Shown: positions 18,454 through 26,246, counted from the first letter of the stretch. The stretch: 64,000 nt of DNA from an uncultured Rivibacter sp. (GCA_946480925.1 CAMLLU010000013.1:1-64000); one strand, 5' to 3'. Translations and numbers: made by a program. The notes: generated by a model from the letters alone, not told the origin.

Positions 18454-18846
18454 CTATTCCTCAAAGCGGCTCGTCGCATCCCGATCACGTTCATATCGCC
18501 TCGTGAGCGGAAACGCCGGCAACCACGATTCGCGACGCACCGTCCAGAGTTCGTAGGTCGGCTTCAGTTGGTCTGGCGCATCCAGCGCGCCCAGGTTCAC
18601 TTCGATCTCGTCTGCAGTGCGCCCGAAAACCGACGAACCGCAGCGGGGGCAGAAGTACCGCCCGGCATAGTCGCGCGTCTCGCCTTCGATCGCCACCGCT
18701 TCCTGCGGGAACACCGCTGAAGCGTGGAAGAGGGCGCCGTGGTGCTTGCGGCAGTCGAGGCAGTGGCAAAGGCCCACCCGATAGGGGCGCCCCGACGCCA
18801 CGAGTCGGACATTGCCGCACAGGCAACCGCCAGTGAACCGGTCCAT
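18454..18846 (-). CDS. GFA (CENP-V/GFA) family protein
   Basis: A 130-residue zinc protein of the glutathione-dependent formaldehyde-activating (GFA) family. The Cys pattern is complete: GGCLCGNVR near the N-terminus, CHCLDCRKHHG at about 27-37, and CPRCGSSVFG at about 66-75. These ligate the two zinc ions of the fold. The family founder was proposed to make S-hydroxymethylglutathione from formaldehyde, but most single-domain members have no proven substrate, so function here is unassigned. Length is typical. It is a single gene with unrelated neighbours. The ATG at 18846 is preceded by GGAG on the minus strand. Confidence 0.88.
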   Translation of the reverse strand: MDRFTGGCLCGNVRLVASGRPYRVGLCHCLDCRKHHGALFHASAVFPQEAVAIEGETRDYAGRYFCPRCGSSVFGRTADEIEVNLGALDAPDQLKPTYELWTVRRESWLPAFPLTRRYERDRDATSRFEE

Positions 18847-19014
18847 GCTGGGTCTCCTCTACATCGATCGTGCCGGTGGAATGGTCACAGCCACGGTACC
18901 GGCAGTGCCATGGCCCTGCTGCGTGCGGGGGGCTTGGTCGTGCAGTGCTTGCAGACGACGCTCACCTCTCGAGGGGCGCTGAACGTCGTCGCCCCGCATT
19001 GGTTTCCAACCGGC

Positions 19015-19290
19015 CTACTGACTCACCAACCCCGCCACCCAACTCACCACTCTCTGCACCGTATCCAACATCGGATGCGTCGACAAATACTCCGCCTGGT
19101 AAGCAAACCCCGGCAGCCCCGGTGGCGGCGGGTTCTGGCCCACGTCGCGGTAGACCACGCGGTCGCACGGCCGGGCGGCGCGCCAGCGTTGCACGAAGCG
19201 TGCGCTCAGGCGGCGTGTGTGCGAGCCGAACCTGCTTTCTGCGGAGCTGCCTGCGCGGGCGCTGGAGTCGATGTGCAGCACGGTAGCCAT
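19015..19290 (-). pseudogene. Truncated FMN-dependent NADH-azoreductase (AcpD-like) remnant
   Basis: The first 60 or so residues (MATVLHIDSSAR, SRFGSHTRRLSARFVQRW, DRVVYRDVGQNPPPP) match the start of the azoreductase/NAD(P)H-dehydrogenase flavodoxin-fold family. The frame then passes into unrelated sequence (QAEYLSTHPMLDTVQRVVS) and stops at about 92 residues instead of about 200. The flavin-binding core and the rest of the Rossmann fold are missing, so the gene is an inactive 5' fragment fused to other DNA. The start at 19290 (MATVL) is the family-typical one; a GTG at 19305 is also open. An intact inverted repeat lies just upstream. Confidence 0.6.
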
Positions 19291-19300
19291 GTCGTGTCGA

Positions 19301-19327
19301 TTCACTGTGTGGTTGAAACACAGTGAA
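19301..19327. promoter_or_regulatory. Perfect inverted repeat, probable operator of the azoreductase remnant
   Basis: TTCACTGTGT-N7-ACACAGTGAA is a perfect 10-7-10 inverted repeat located about 10 bases upstream of the azoreductase remnant start. Its AT-rich arms and position suit a dimeric HTH repressor. No cognate regulator is adjacent, so it is either orphaned or serves a regulator elsewhere. Confidence 0.5.
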
Positions 19328-19433
19328 ATCTATGGGCCGGCTACCGGCCAGGCAAAGGAGGCTTTCTCAGCCGCGAGATGAGTTTTCTTGCGGCCAAGGC
19401 AGCTCGCGGGCCGGGGCCCGCGTTGTTTGAGGC

Positions 19434-20225
19434 TCAGCGCCGCGATGCGCTCATGCCGGCCCGGCTGAACCACTTCTGCGCCAGCTTGCGCAGTTCGCCG
19501 CTGGCGCGTGCTTCGCTCAGCGCGGCGTTCACCTGTTCGCGCAGCTTGTCTTCACCCTTGGGAATGCCCACGTAGTTGAGCGATTCCTTCAGCACGAACT
19601 TCGATTCCGCGTCGAGCTTCGAGTCCTTGCTGATGGCGGCGGCCACCACGCTCACGCCGGCCGCCACGAACTGCACCTTGCCGGCGGAGTAGGCGGCCAG
19701 GGTCGACGCGTTGTCGTCGAAGCGCTTGATGTCGGCGCTGCCGGCGGCCTTGGTCAGCTCCTGGTCTTCGATCGAGCCCTTGGTCACGGCCACCGTCTTG
19801 CCCGCCAGGTCGCCTGCAGCGGCGACGCTCGCAGCCTTGGCGCCGAACACGGCCAGGTAGAACGACGAATACGACTCGCTGAAGTCGATCTGCTTCTCGC
19901 GATCGGGGTTCTTGCCCAGCGTGGAAACGACCAGGTCCACCTTCTTCTCCTGCAGCGCGGGAATGCGCTGCGCCGAAGCCACCGGCACGAGCTGCGCCTT
20001 GGCGCCCAGCTTGGCGGCGATGAGGTGCGCCACGTCCACGTCCAGGCCGGCCGGCTGCTGGTCGCTGCCGACGAAGCCGAACGGCGGGGCGTCCACCGGA
20101 ATGCCGATCTTCACGGTCTTGGTGGAATGGATCGTCTCGAGCGCATGTTGCGCGTGGGCCTGCAGGGCGATGCCCATCAACGCTGCGAACCCGATGGCAC
20201 GGACCTTGTTCAATGCTTGCTTCAT
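19434..20225 (-). CDS. Amino-acid-type ABC transporter substrate-binding protein (family 3)
   Basis: Periplasmic solute-binding protein of 263 residues with a Sec signal peptide (MKQALNKVRAIGFAALMGIALQAHAQ). The mature part has the family-3 pattern: TVKIGIPVDAPPFGFVG, GLDVDVAHLIAAKLG, ALQEKKVDLVVSTLGKNPDR and DFSESYSSFYLAVFG. These proteins deliver polar amino acids or related small ligands to an ABC permease. No permease or ATPase gene is adjacent, so the ligand and partners are unknown. The start at 20225 follows a strong AAGGAGG site; an upstream ATG at 20303 is not needed. It is a single gene, with a 229-base gap to the divergent DUF3348 gene that shows no clear promoter. Confidence 0.9.
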   Translation of the reverse strand: MKQALNKVRAIGFAALMGIALQAHAQHALETIHSTKTVKIGIPVDAPPFGFVGSDQQPAGLDVDVAHLIAAKLGAKAQLVPVASAQRIPALQEKKVDLVVSTLGKNPDREKQIDFSESYSSFYLAVFGAKAASVAAAGDLAGKTVAVTKGSIEDQELTKAAGSADIKRFDDNASTLAAYSAGKVQFVAAGVSVVAAAISKDSKLDAESKFVLKESLNYVGIPKGEDKLREQVNAALSEARASGELRKLAQKWFSRAGMSASRR

Positions 20226-20454
20226 GAAACCTCCTTGTGACAGGTGGGCTGTTGTCGGCCGCGGTGCAGCGTTCCTTAGCCTCGCATTCCCCGGCTCGTG
20301 CACGTGGAGGGCGTAGCCCGGTAGTTCTTGGCGGCAGCCGGCCTTCGGGAGGTGGCGCCTGCGTGCCGGGCGGCGCCGTGCGATCCGAACGCCGGGCGCC
20401 GCGTCCGCAGTAGTAGACTGCGCGGTTTTTCATCACTGGACATCAGCTACCGGC

Positions 20455-21186
20455 ATGGTGCGAGGGTCACATCGCACGGGTCTTACCGGTTCGCCTCTCG
20501 TCCGCTTGCTCGCTCGGCTGACTGAAGCCGACGCATCCTCATCGAAACACGTTTTCTCGGAGCGGTTGAGCCAGTGGTTCGATTGGACGAACGCCATCTC
20601 GCTGGCCACGGCCTTGAGCGAAGGCTCGGACGCCCGGGCAGACACATCGGCTGCATCACCTTCCGTCTCCAGGCTCGCGGAGGAGGCTGCACGCGCGCGC
20701 GGCGGCCTTGAAGGCTCCATCACTGAAGACTTCGCACGCCCGCCGGCGGGCCGGCCGCAGCAGCAGCACGGGCACTCGCACGAGCCTGCCCCGACGATGG
20801 CTGCAGACGTGAAGGCCGACCTCGCGCTCTGGCGCAGGCGATACACCGCGAAGCAGCAGTTGGTGGACGCGAGCGTGCAAGCCCTGCGCGGACGGCTTCG
20901 CAGCGCACTGGCTGCCGGCTCCCCCGCGTTGGCCAAGCTGGCCGCGCTCGACGAGGTGATGGAACAGGTTTTGGGTGAGCACGAGCGGACCTTGCTGTCC
21001 ATCGTGCCCAAGTGGCTGGAGCAGCGTTTCGAACGCCTGAGCAACACGCAGTCGCCCGCTGAGGGGCTGGACGCGTTGCGCAGCGACATGTGCGAAGTGC
21101 TGCTGGCTGAACTCGACTTTCGATGGCAACCGATCGAAGGGCTGCTCGGAGCCCTGCGCGCGGTGCCCACGCATTGCAATGAATAG
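20455..21186 (+). CDS. DUF3348 family protein
   Basis: First gene of a four-gene operon with DUF802, OmpA/MotB-like and DUF2894 genes, a set I know from Burkholderiales. The 243-residue product has no signal peptide. It starts with GLTGSPLVRLLARLTE, a typical DUF3348 N-terminus, has an acidic and His/Gln-rich middle, and ends in a helical domain (LALWRRRYTAKQQLVDASVQ, LAALDEVMEQVLGEHERTLL, LRSDMCEVLLAELDFRWQP). It is probably a cytoplasmic partner of the membrane motor encoded next; this is inference from gene order. The stop overlaps the DUF802 start by 8 bases, giving coupled translation. No biochemical function is known for the family. Confidence 0.85.
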   Translation: MVRGSHRTGLTGSPLVRLLARLTEADASSSKHVFSERLSQWFDWTNAISLATALSEGSDARADTSAASPSVSRLAEEAARARGGLEGSITEDFARPPAGRPQQQHGHSHEPAPTMAADVKADLALWRRRYTAKQQLVDASVQALRGRLRSALAAGSPALAKLAALDEVMEQVLGEHERTLLSIVPKWLEQRFERLSNTQSPAEGLDALRSDMCEVLLAELDFRWQPIEGLLGALRAVPTHCNE

Positions 21187-23518
21187 ATCTCTCTACTCCG
21201 CCGCCTTCGTCGCGGGGCTGGCCGCGCTGTGCTGGATCGGCTTCGGCTACCTGCTCTCCAATCCGTGGGCGCTCGCGATGACGCTGCTCATCGGGGTGTT
21301 CTATCTCATGGGCACCTGGGAGCTGTTGCGCTTCAGGCGTGCCACGGCCAGCCTGTCGCAGGCCCTTGTGCAACTCAACGAGCCGCCCGCGGCGCTTGGG
21401 CCCTGGCTCGACCGCATCGACGCGCAGCTGCAGAACGCCGTACGCCTGCGCATCGACGGTGAACGTGTGGGCCTGCCCGGCCCGGCGCTGACGCCGTATC
21501 TCGCGGGGCTGCTGGTGCTGCTGGGCATGCTGGGCACCTTCCTCGGCATGGTGGCCACGCTCAAGGGCACGGCGCTGGCGCTCGATGGCGCGGCCAGCGT
21601 GGAAGCGGTGCGCACGGCACTCTCGGCCCCGGTGAAGGGGCTGGGGCTGGCCTTCGGCACCTCGGTGGCTGGCGTGGCCGCCTCGGCCATGCTGGGGCTG
21701 ATGTCGGCCCTGTGCCGGCGCGAGCGCCTGCAGGCCGGGCAGCTGCTCGACGCCAAGGTCGCGAGCACGCTGCACGGCTTCTCGCAAGGGCATCGCCGTG
21801 AAGAATCGTTCCGCCTGCTGCAGCGCCAGGCCGACGCGATGCCGGTGCTGGTGGATGCACTGCAGGCCATGATGGCGAAGATGGACCACCAAGCGCAGGA
21901 GCTCAACACGCGCCTGCTCGCCAGCCAGGAAGACTTCCACCAGAAGACCGAAGCCGCCTATGCGGGCCTGGCCGCCTCCGTCGACCGCACGCTCAAGCAC
22001 AGCCTCGCCGAAAGCGCACGCACGGCAGGGGCTGCCATCCCGCCGATGGTCGAGGCCGCGATGGCCGACATCGCACGCCAGACGAGCTCGCTGCACGAGA
22101 GCGTTTCGCACACTGTGCAGCGCCAGCTCGAAGGGTTGGGCGCGCGCTTCGAGGCCAGCACCACGGCTGCGGCCGGTGCATGGCAGGCCGCGCTGGCCGA
22201 GCAGCAGCGCGGCAACGAGCAGTTGCTGCAGGCACTGCGCGGTACGCTGGGTCAGTTTGCCGAGACCTTCGAGCAGCGCTCGGCTGCGCTGCTCACCACC
22301 GTGAACGAGGCGCAGGGCGCCGCGCAGCAAGGCACCGCCGAGCGCGAGCAGCAACGCCTTGCGAGGTGGTCCGAGGCGCTGGAGGCGATGGCCGATTCGC
22401 TGCGCACCGAATGGCGGCAGGTCGGTGCACACGCGCTCGAGCAACAGCAGCAGACCCGGCAGGCCCTGGAGCAGACCGCACGCGACATGGCCGCGCTGGT
22501 GGCCACGGTGAACGAGGCCCAGGGGGCGGCACGGCAGGAGATGGCGGCGCACGAGCAGCAGCGTCTGGCGAAGTGGTCTGCAGCGCTGGAGGCCATGGCG
22601 ACCTCGCTGCGGAATGAGTGGCAGCAAGCCGGTGCACATGCACTCGAGCAACAGCAGCAGACGCGCCAGGCACTGGAGCAGACCGCGCACAGGATGATCG
22701 AGCTGCTCGATACGGTGAACGAGGCGCAAGGCGCCGCGCAGCACGACATGGCCGAGCGCGAACAGCAGCGCCTGGCCAAATGGTCTGAAGCACTGGAAGC
22801 CATGGCCGCCTCGCTGCGCAACGAATGGCAGCAGGCCGGCGTGCAGGCGCTCGAGCAGCAACAGCAGATCTGCCACACGCTGGAGCAGACCGCGCGCAAC
22901 ATGAGCCAGCAGGCCGAGGCGCACACCCGCGACACCATCGCCGAAATCGCGCGGCTGGTGCAAACGGCCTCGCAGGCGCCGCAGGCGGCCGCCGACGTGA
23001 TTGCCGAGCTGCGCCAGCACATCAGCGAAGGCATGGCGCGCGACAACGCGGTGCTCGAAGAGCGTGGCCGCATCATGCAGACGATGGGCACCCTGCTCGA
23101 GACGTTGAACCACGCCTGCGGCGAACAGCGCGCGGCGATCGATGCGCTGGTGTCGTCTTCAGCGGCCTTGCTCGAAAGCGCGGGCAGCCGCCTCAACGAG
23201 CAGGTGGCCGCCGAAACCGGAAAGATGGATGCCGCCGCGGCGCAGCTCACGGCCAGCGCGGCCGAGGTGTCGAGCCTCGGTGAAGCGTTCGGCTTCGCGG
23301 TGCAGCTGTTCAGCGAGTCCACCGACAAGCTGCTGGCGCAGCTCAAGGGCATCGAAGGGGCGCTCGGCAAGTCGCTCGCGCGCAGCGACGAGCAACTGGC
23401 CTATTACGTGGCACAGGCCCGCGAGGTCATCGACCTGAGCATCATGTCGCAGAAGCAGGTCATCGAAGGCCTGCAGCAGGTCTCCACGCAGCAAGCCGCT
23501 GCCACTGCCGAGGCGTGA
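21179..23518 (+). CDS. DUF802 protein: MotA/ExbB-like membrane unit with long repeat-built coiled coil
   Basis: A 779-residue membrane protein. Residues about 8-50 form two helices. About 107-185 form two more with the MotA/TolQ/ExbB-type features LVLLGMLGTFLGMVATLKG and LGLAFGTSVAGVAASAMLGL, including the conserved Thr/Ser positions that line the ion path. The remaining 570 residues are Ala/Gln/Glu-rich coiled coil built partly from three exact-length 69-residue repeats. A C-terminal segment (GFAVQLFSESTDKLLAQLKGIE) ends in a short helix. With the OmpA/MotB-like protein it should form a proton- or sodium-driven stator-like unit whose tail projects into the cytoplasm, as in ZorA of the Zorya system. 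Zorya effector genes are absent. Overlaps upstream (8 bases) and downstream (GTGA) show tight operon coupling. Confidence 0.85.
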   Translation: MNRSLYSAAFVAGLAALCWIGFGYLLSNPWALAMTLLIGVFYLMGTWELLRFRRATASLSQALVQLNEPPAALGPWLDRIDAQLQNAVRLRIDGERVGLPGPALTPYLAGLLVLLGMLGTFLGMVATLKGTALALDGAASVEAVRTALSAPVKGLGLAFGTSVAGVAASAMLGLMSALCRRERLQAGQLLDAKVASTLHGFSQGHRREESFRLLQRQADAMPVLVDALQAMMAKMDHQAQELNTRLLASQEDFHQKTEAAYAGLAASVDRTLKHSLAESARTAGAAIPPMVEAAMADIARQTSSLHESVSHTVQRQLEGLGARFEASTTAAAGAWQAALAEQQRGNEQLLQALRGTLGQFAETFEQRSAALLTTVNEAQGAAQQGTAEREQQRLARWSEALEAMADSLRTEWRQVGAHALEQQQQTRQALEQTARDMAALVATVNEAQGAARQEMAAHEQQRLAKWSAALEAMATSLRNEWQQAGAHALEQQQQTRQALEQTAHRMIELLDTVNEAQGAAQHDMAEREQQRLAKWSEALEAMAASLRNEWQQAGVQALEQQQQICHTLEQTARNMSQQAEAHTRDTIAEIARLVQTASQAPQAAADVIAELRQHISEGMARDNAVLEERGRIMQTMGTLLETLNHACGEQRAAIDALVSSSAALLESAGSRLNEQVAAETGKMDAAAAQLTASAAEVSSLGEAFGFAVQLFSESTDKLLAQLKGIEGALGKSLARSDEQLAYYVAQAREVIDLSIMSQKQVIEGLQQVSTQQAAATAEA
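22301..22921 (+). repeat. Three tandem 207-bp repeats in the DUF802 gene
   Basis: Units start at 22301, 22508 and 22715 with GTGAACGAGGC(G/C)CA and are exactly 207 bases (69 codons) apart. Each encodes VNEAQGAA, then EQQRLA(R/K)WS, then EALEQQQQ. They lengthen the coiled-coil tail in steps and are a likely site of copy-number change by recombination. Confidence 0.9.
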
Positions 23519-24177
23519 CGACGATGGAAGAGTTGGACGCAGGCCTGGAGACGAGCGCGCCCGTGTGGGCCGTGTTCGGCGATCTGATGGCGGGGTTGCT
23601 GGGGGCGTTCGTGCTGGTGCTCGCGTGTGCGCTGGCCACTCAGTTCGAACTGGCGAACAAGCTCGAAGCCGAAATGGCGCAGCGCCGCGCCGAAGAGCAG
23701 CGCCGCGAAGCACTGGAGCAGGCGCTGGCCGGCCCGCTGGCGGCAGGCCGCGTGACGCTGGACAACGGTCGCATCGGCATCAGCGGCAGCGTGCTGTTCT
23801 CGTTCAACTCGGCGCAGCTGCAGCCCGAAGGCCGGCAGCTGCTGAAGAGCCTGGCCGCGCCGCTGGCCGCCTACCTGAAGGCGCGTGACGAGATCCTGAT
23901 GGTGAGCGGCTTCACCGACGACCGGCAGGTGCGCGGCGGCAGCCGCGAGTTCGCCGACAACTGGGAGCTTTCTGCCCAGCGCGCGCTCACGGTGACGCGG
24001 GCGCTCATCGAAGAAGGGCTGCCTTCTTCTGCGGTATTCGCCGCGGCCTTCGGCGCGCAGCAGCCCGTGGCGTCGAACGACGATGCCGAAGGCCGCGCCA
24101 GGAACCGGCGTGTGGAAATGGCGCCTGCGCCGCGGCCCAGGACCTCGACGCCCCCTTCGGCAAAGACGCATGGATAG
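23515..24177 (+). CDS. OmpA/MotB-like protein, partner of the DUF802 unit
   Basis: A 220-residue (217 if starting at ATG 23524) inner-membrane protein with one N-terminal helix, APVWAVFGDLMAGLLGAFVLVLACAL. The Asp in VFGD (residue 23) sits at the start of the helix exactly as the ion-binding Asp of MotB, ExbD and ZorB. A short coiled coil follows, then an OmpA-like peptidoglycan-binding domain: GSVLFSFNSAQLQPEGRQLL, then VSGFTDDR, then NWELSAQRALTVTRALIEEG and RARNRRVEM. It should anchor the motor to the cell wall. The gene overlaps the DUF802 stop (GTGA), and its own stop overlaps the DUF2894 start. GTG and ATG starts differ by three residues and cannot be separated by sequence. Confidence 0.88.
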   Translation: MTTMEELDAGLETSAPVWAVFGDLMAGLLGAFVLVLACALATQFELANKLEAEMAQRRAEEQRREALEQALAGPLAAGRVTLDNGRIGISGSVLFSFNSAQLQPEGRQLLKSLAAPLAAYLKARDEILMVSGFTDDRQVRGGSREFADNWELSAQRALTVTRALIEEGLPSSAVFAAAFGAQQPVASNDDAEGRARNRRVEMAPAPRPRTSTPPSAKTHG

Positions 24178-24916
24178 CGCAGCCGCTGAAAGCCCCGCGC
24201 CGACGAGCGCGGGGCAGGGCGAAGAGGCGCACGACACGTTGCACCGCCGACTCGAAGCCTTGCGTCAGCGCGGGGCTCACCGCTTCGCTGCGGTGCGCTT
24301 TCATTTCATGGAGCAGCTTGCGCGCCGCGCGGCAGTGCATGGCGGCACCACGCGCCGCCTGCTCGAAACCAGGCTCTCGCAATTGCTCGAGGCCTATGAG
24401 GCAGACGCGGCTGGCCACGGTGAAGCTTGCGAAGCACCCGGCTCACCGGCGAGCCGCGGCCCGCTCGCAGAACTGCTCGACGAGATCGGCCGTGCCTCAC
24501 CAATGCCCGCACCAGTGTCCGCCCATGCGCAGTCACCTGCGCATGCACACCAGCATGCACCCGCGCAGGCAATGCACCCGGGCGCCAGTGCCGGCGCGCC
24601 AGCGGCTGCCGCTGGCGAACTGAAGGCGCTGCAGTACTTCAGGAGCACGTGGGAGGGGCTGCTCATCCAGCAGCGCTTGAATGACTCGCTGGCCAAGGCG
24701 CCCAAGAACGCCGGCCCGCTGAATTCACCGCACCTGGTGTATCGAGCGCTTTCGTTGATGCACGAAACCTCGCCCGAGTACCTCAACCGCTTCGTGTCCT
24801 ACGTCGACACGCTGGTGTGGCTGGACCAAGCCACGGGCGGCGGCCTTGCGGCCCAGGCGGCAAGAAGCGCGGCAGCGCCGGAAGGCGACAGGAAGGTGCC
24901 GCGCCGCGGTCGCTAG
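24170..24916 (+). CDS. DUF2894 family protein
   Basis: Last gene of the motor-like operon, 248 residues, no signal peptide or membrane helix. The N-terminal part (LHRRLEALRQRGAHRFAAVR, FMEQLARRAAVHGGTTRRLL) and the conserved C-terminal domain (LKALQYFRSTWEGLLIQQRL, AKAPKNAGPLNSPHLVYRAL, SLMHETSPEYLNRFVSYVDT) are DUF2894-like. The centre carries a His/Ala/Pro-rich linker. It is likely a cytoplasmic accessory of the DUF802/OmpA motor; the function is unknown. The start at 24170 overlaps the upstream stop (ATGGATAG); an earlier ATG at 24083 would read through the OmpA-like gene in another frame and is rejected. Confidence 0.85.
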   Translation: MDSAAAESPAPTSAGQGEEAHDTLHRRLEALRQRGAHRFAAVRFHFMEQLARRAAVHGGTTRRLLETRLSQLLEAYEADAAGHGEACEAPGSPASRGPLAELLDEIGRASPMPAPVSAHAQSPAHAHQHAPAQAMHPGASAGAPAAAAGELKALQYFRSTWEGLLIQQRLNDSLAKAPKNAGPLNSPHLVYRALSLMHETSPEYLNRFVSYVDTLVWLDQATGGGLAAQAARSAAAPEGDRKVPRRGR

Positions 24917-24929
24917 CGTTGGTTTCACA

Positions 24930-24976
24930 CCTGCCGCAGCGAGCGCATCGACTGCGGCGCGCTTCGCTGCGGCAGG
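24930..24976. terminator. Long inverted repeat between convergent genes
   Basis: Perfect 13-bp arms CCTGCCGCAGCGA and TCGCTGCGGCAGG with a 21-base loop, in the 68-base gap between the convergent DUF2894 gene and the small Lys/His-rich protein gene. No T-run follows on either strand. It could block antisense read-through from both sides. Confidence 0.45.
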
Positions 24977-24984
24977 CCCGGGCC

Positions 24985-25224
24985 TCATGACGAGGTCTTC
25001 GCTTCCTTGCTGTGGTGCTTCTTGGTGTGGGAAGACTTGGCGGTCGTCGTGTGCTTGTGCGAGGACTTCTGGGTCGTCTGCTTGCCGGTGGGCTGTTCGG
25101 CCTTGGCGGCAGGTGCTTGCGCCTGAGGATCGGCGGCCTTCGAGGTGTCGGTGCCTTGCGCGAAGCTCAGCGAAGCGGCGGCGGCCAGCGCGGTGGCGAT
25201 CAGGATGCTCTTGGTGTGGTTCAT
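24985..25224 (-). CDS. Small secreted Lys/His/Thr-rich protein
   Basis: A 79-residue precursor with a clear Sec signal peptide (MNHTKSILIATALAAAASLSFAQ). The roughly 56-residue mature part is low-complexity, rich in Lys, Ser, Thr, His and Ala (SSHKHTTTAKSSHTKKHHSK), so very basic and probably unstructured. Such proteins are annotated only as hypothetical or acid-shock-like. Metal, nucleic-acid or surface-polyanion binding is possible given the His and Lys content, but that is speculation. The start at 25224 is supported by GGAG nine bases upstream; a frame from 25290 would bury the signal peptide. It is convergent with the motor operon. Confidence 0.75.
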   Translation of the reverse strand: MNHTKSILIATALAAAASLSFAQGTDTSKAADPQAQAPAAKAEQPTGKQTTQKSSHKHTTTAKSSHTKKHHSKEAKTSS

Positions 25225-25412
25225 GGTGTTGGCTCCGTAGGTGGACTCGTTGTTCAACTCCGAGTCTGTGAGTGAGCGACGCACTCGCATCGCCTGTGCT
25301 CACAACGCATGAGGCACCGCGGGCCGACGACACACGCTAAATGACAGATGTAATGCGGCGCGCAACACACCGCAACACACCCCAACTGAGCAAGGCAGAA
25401 GGACTCCCGAAA

Positions 25413-25444
25413 ACGACGCTGCCGCCCTGAAGGCGGCAGCGTTT
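25413..25444. terminator. Strong 11-bp hairpin, bidirectional terminator
   Basis: ACGCTGCCGCC / GGCGGCAGCGT pair perfectly around a CTGAA loop, with A residues on the left and T residues on the right, so a transcript on the minus strand ends in TTTTC. It lies 50 bases after the stop of the 25495-25815 gene, which it should terminate. Confidence 0.7.
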
Positions 25445-25494
25445 GGGAGCCGGGGCGTGCTCATGGCCACGCCCCGCGTGCAGCAAGCCGTGGC

Positions 25495-25815
25495 TCATGC
25501 GAGCCGCGCCTGGGCCTGCTGGATGGCGGTTTGCGCGTGGTCCGTCTCATGGCGCCGGATGTGCCAGGCGGCCGCCTCCATGGCGGTGATGATCACGCCG
25601 TTCTGTTGCGCGCTGGTCAGCAGCGCACGCCGCGCCGTGAGCAGCGCGGTCATCGCCGCGGCGTCGTGGCCGCAATACAGCTCCACCTGCGCGGTGCGCA
25701 GCGCATCGCGTGCCAGGTGGTGGTCGGCATGTTGTTCGTTGGTGTCGGGAGCCTGCACGGAAAGGCTTCCCACCAGTGCGCCGACGGCAGCCAGGGTGTC
25801 GAGTGAGGTGGCCAT
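25495..25815 (-). CDS. Small hypothetical helical protein
   Basis: A 106-residue soluble protein with predicted helices throughout (MATSLDTLAAVGALVGSL, HHLARDALRTAQVELYCGHD, ALLTARRALLTSAQQNGVII, HAQTAIQQAQARLA). No signal peptide or membrane helix is visible. The Ala/Gln/His content and repeated helix pairs recall small TPR-like or four-helix proteins, but I do not recognise a family. The start is well supported by GGAGAA eight bases upstream, and a strong terminator hairpin follows the gene, so it is probably a real monocistronic gene. The 286-base gap upstream (25816-26101) holds the promoter of the EF-G leader on the other strand and nothing else I can name. Confidence 0.6.
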   Translation of the reverse strand: MATSLDTLAAVGALVGSLSVQAPDTNEQHADHHLARDALRTAQVELYCGHDAAAMTALLTARRALLTSAQQNGVIITAMEAAAWHIRRHETDHAQTAIQQAQARLA

Positions 25816-26061
25816 GAGAGTTCTCCATTGAGCTGAGGTGAAGGGAACAAAGCGCGGTTTCGTGTTCCGCTTTGTGTGCAGCTCACTCTCGTCTTCTCGT
25901 GTGCTTGGACGGCTACACCTTCGAACGGCTTTATTTCAAATGCAATATTCGAAGCAAGGTCGTGGTGTCGCGTGCATCGGCCCAAGTCGCCGCGGGTTCG
26001 ATGCGATGGGCGTGTTCGCACCGATGAAATGCTCAATTGCCCGCCGGGGCTCATTGCCCCG

Positions 26062-26090
26062 TTGCGCGAAGCCCCCAGCTTCAGCACAAT
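26062..26090 (+). promoter_or_regulatory. Sigma-70-type promoter for the EF-G paralogue leader
   Basis: TTGCGC and CACAAT are separated by exactly 17 bases. The implied start site, about 7 bases past the second box (26097 or so), leaves only around 5 bases before the ATG at 26102. The leader ORF would therefore be nearly leaderless. Confidence 0.5.
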
Positions 26091-26101
26091 CGCGCCCCAC
26101 C

Positions 26102-26143
26102 ATGAAGCTCATCGACGTGATCAAGGCGACTATCGCCACCTGA
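26102..26143 (+). CDS. 13-residue leader peptide ORF upstream of the EF-G paralogue
   Basis: A short complete ORF, ATG to TGA, encoding MKLIDVIKATIAT. It lies directly after a promoter-like sequence with no room for a Shine-Dalgarno site, and directly before competing hairpins and an intrinsic terminator. This order (promoter, mini-ORF, hairpins, terminator, structural gene) is that of ribosome-mediated attenuation. The peptide is rich in Ile, Lys and Thr but has no run of a single regulatory codon, so stalling by a drug or by slow translocation is more plausible than amino-acid starvation. That the ORF is translated is inferred. Confidence 0.5.
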   Translation: MKLIDVIKATIAT

Positions 26144-26145
26144 CA

Positions 26146-26232
26146 ACGCCTTTCGGTCGCGTTCGGAAGGCGTGTGCGCCTTCCGGCTGACAAACCCCGG
26201 CAGGCGCCTCGCCCTCCGGGGTTTTGTTTTTC
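26146..26232 (+). promoter_or_regulatory. Attenuator: two mutually exclusive hairpins and an intrinsic terminator
   Basis: Hairpin A pairs 26146-26154 with 26165-26173 (9 bp, one G-U). Hairpin B pairs 26165-26172 (GGAAGGCG) with 26177-26184 (CGCCTTCC) around TGTG. A and B share 26165-26172 and cannot coexist. Terminator C pairs 26192-26200 (AAACCCCGG) with 26216-26224 (CCGGGGTTT) and runs into TTTTGTTTTT. The stop codon of the leader ORF is 3 bases before hairpin A, so a ribosome stalled in or leaving the ORF would decide between A and B. How the choice affects C is not evident from base pairing alone. Confidence 0.6.
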
Positions 26233-26246
26233 CTGAGGCTTTTTCC

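Noticed and set aside
20720..23113. Long open frame (797 codons) on the minus strand
   Set aside because: Antisense to the DUF3348 and DUF802 genes; Leu/His/Arg-rich shadow without motifs.
20455..24916. A Zorya antiphage system
   Set aside because: The motor pair is ZorA/ZorB-like, but no ZorC, ZorD or ZorE gene accompanies it, and the accessory genes are DUF3348 and DUF2894.
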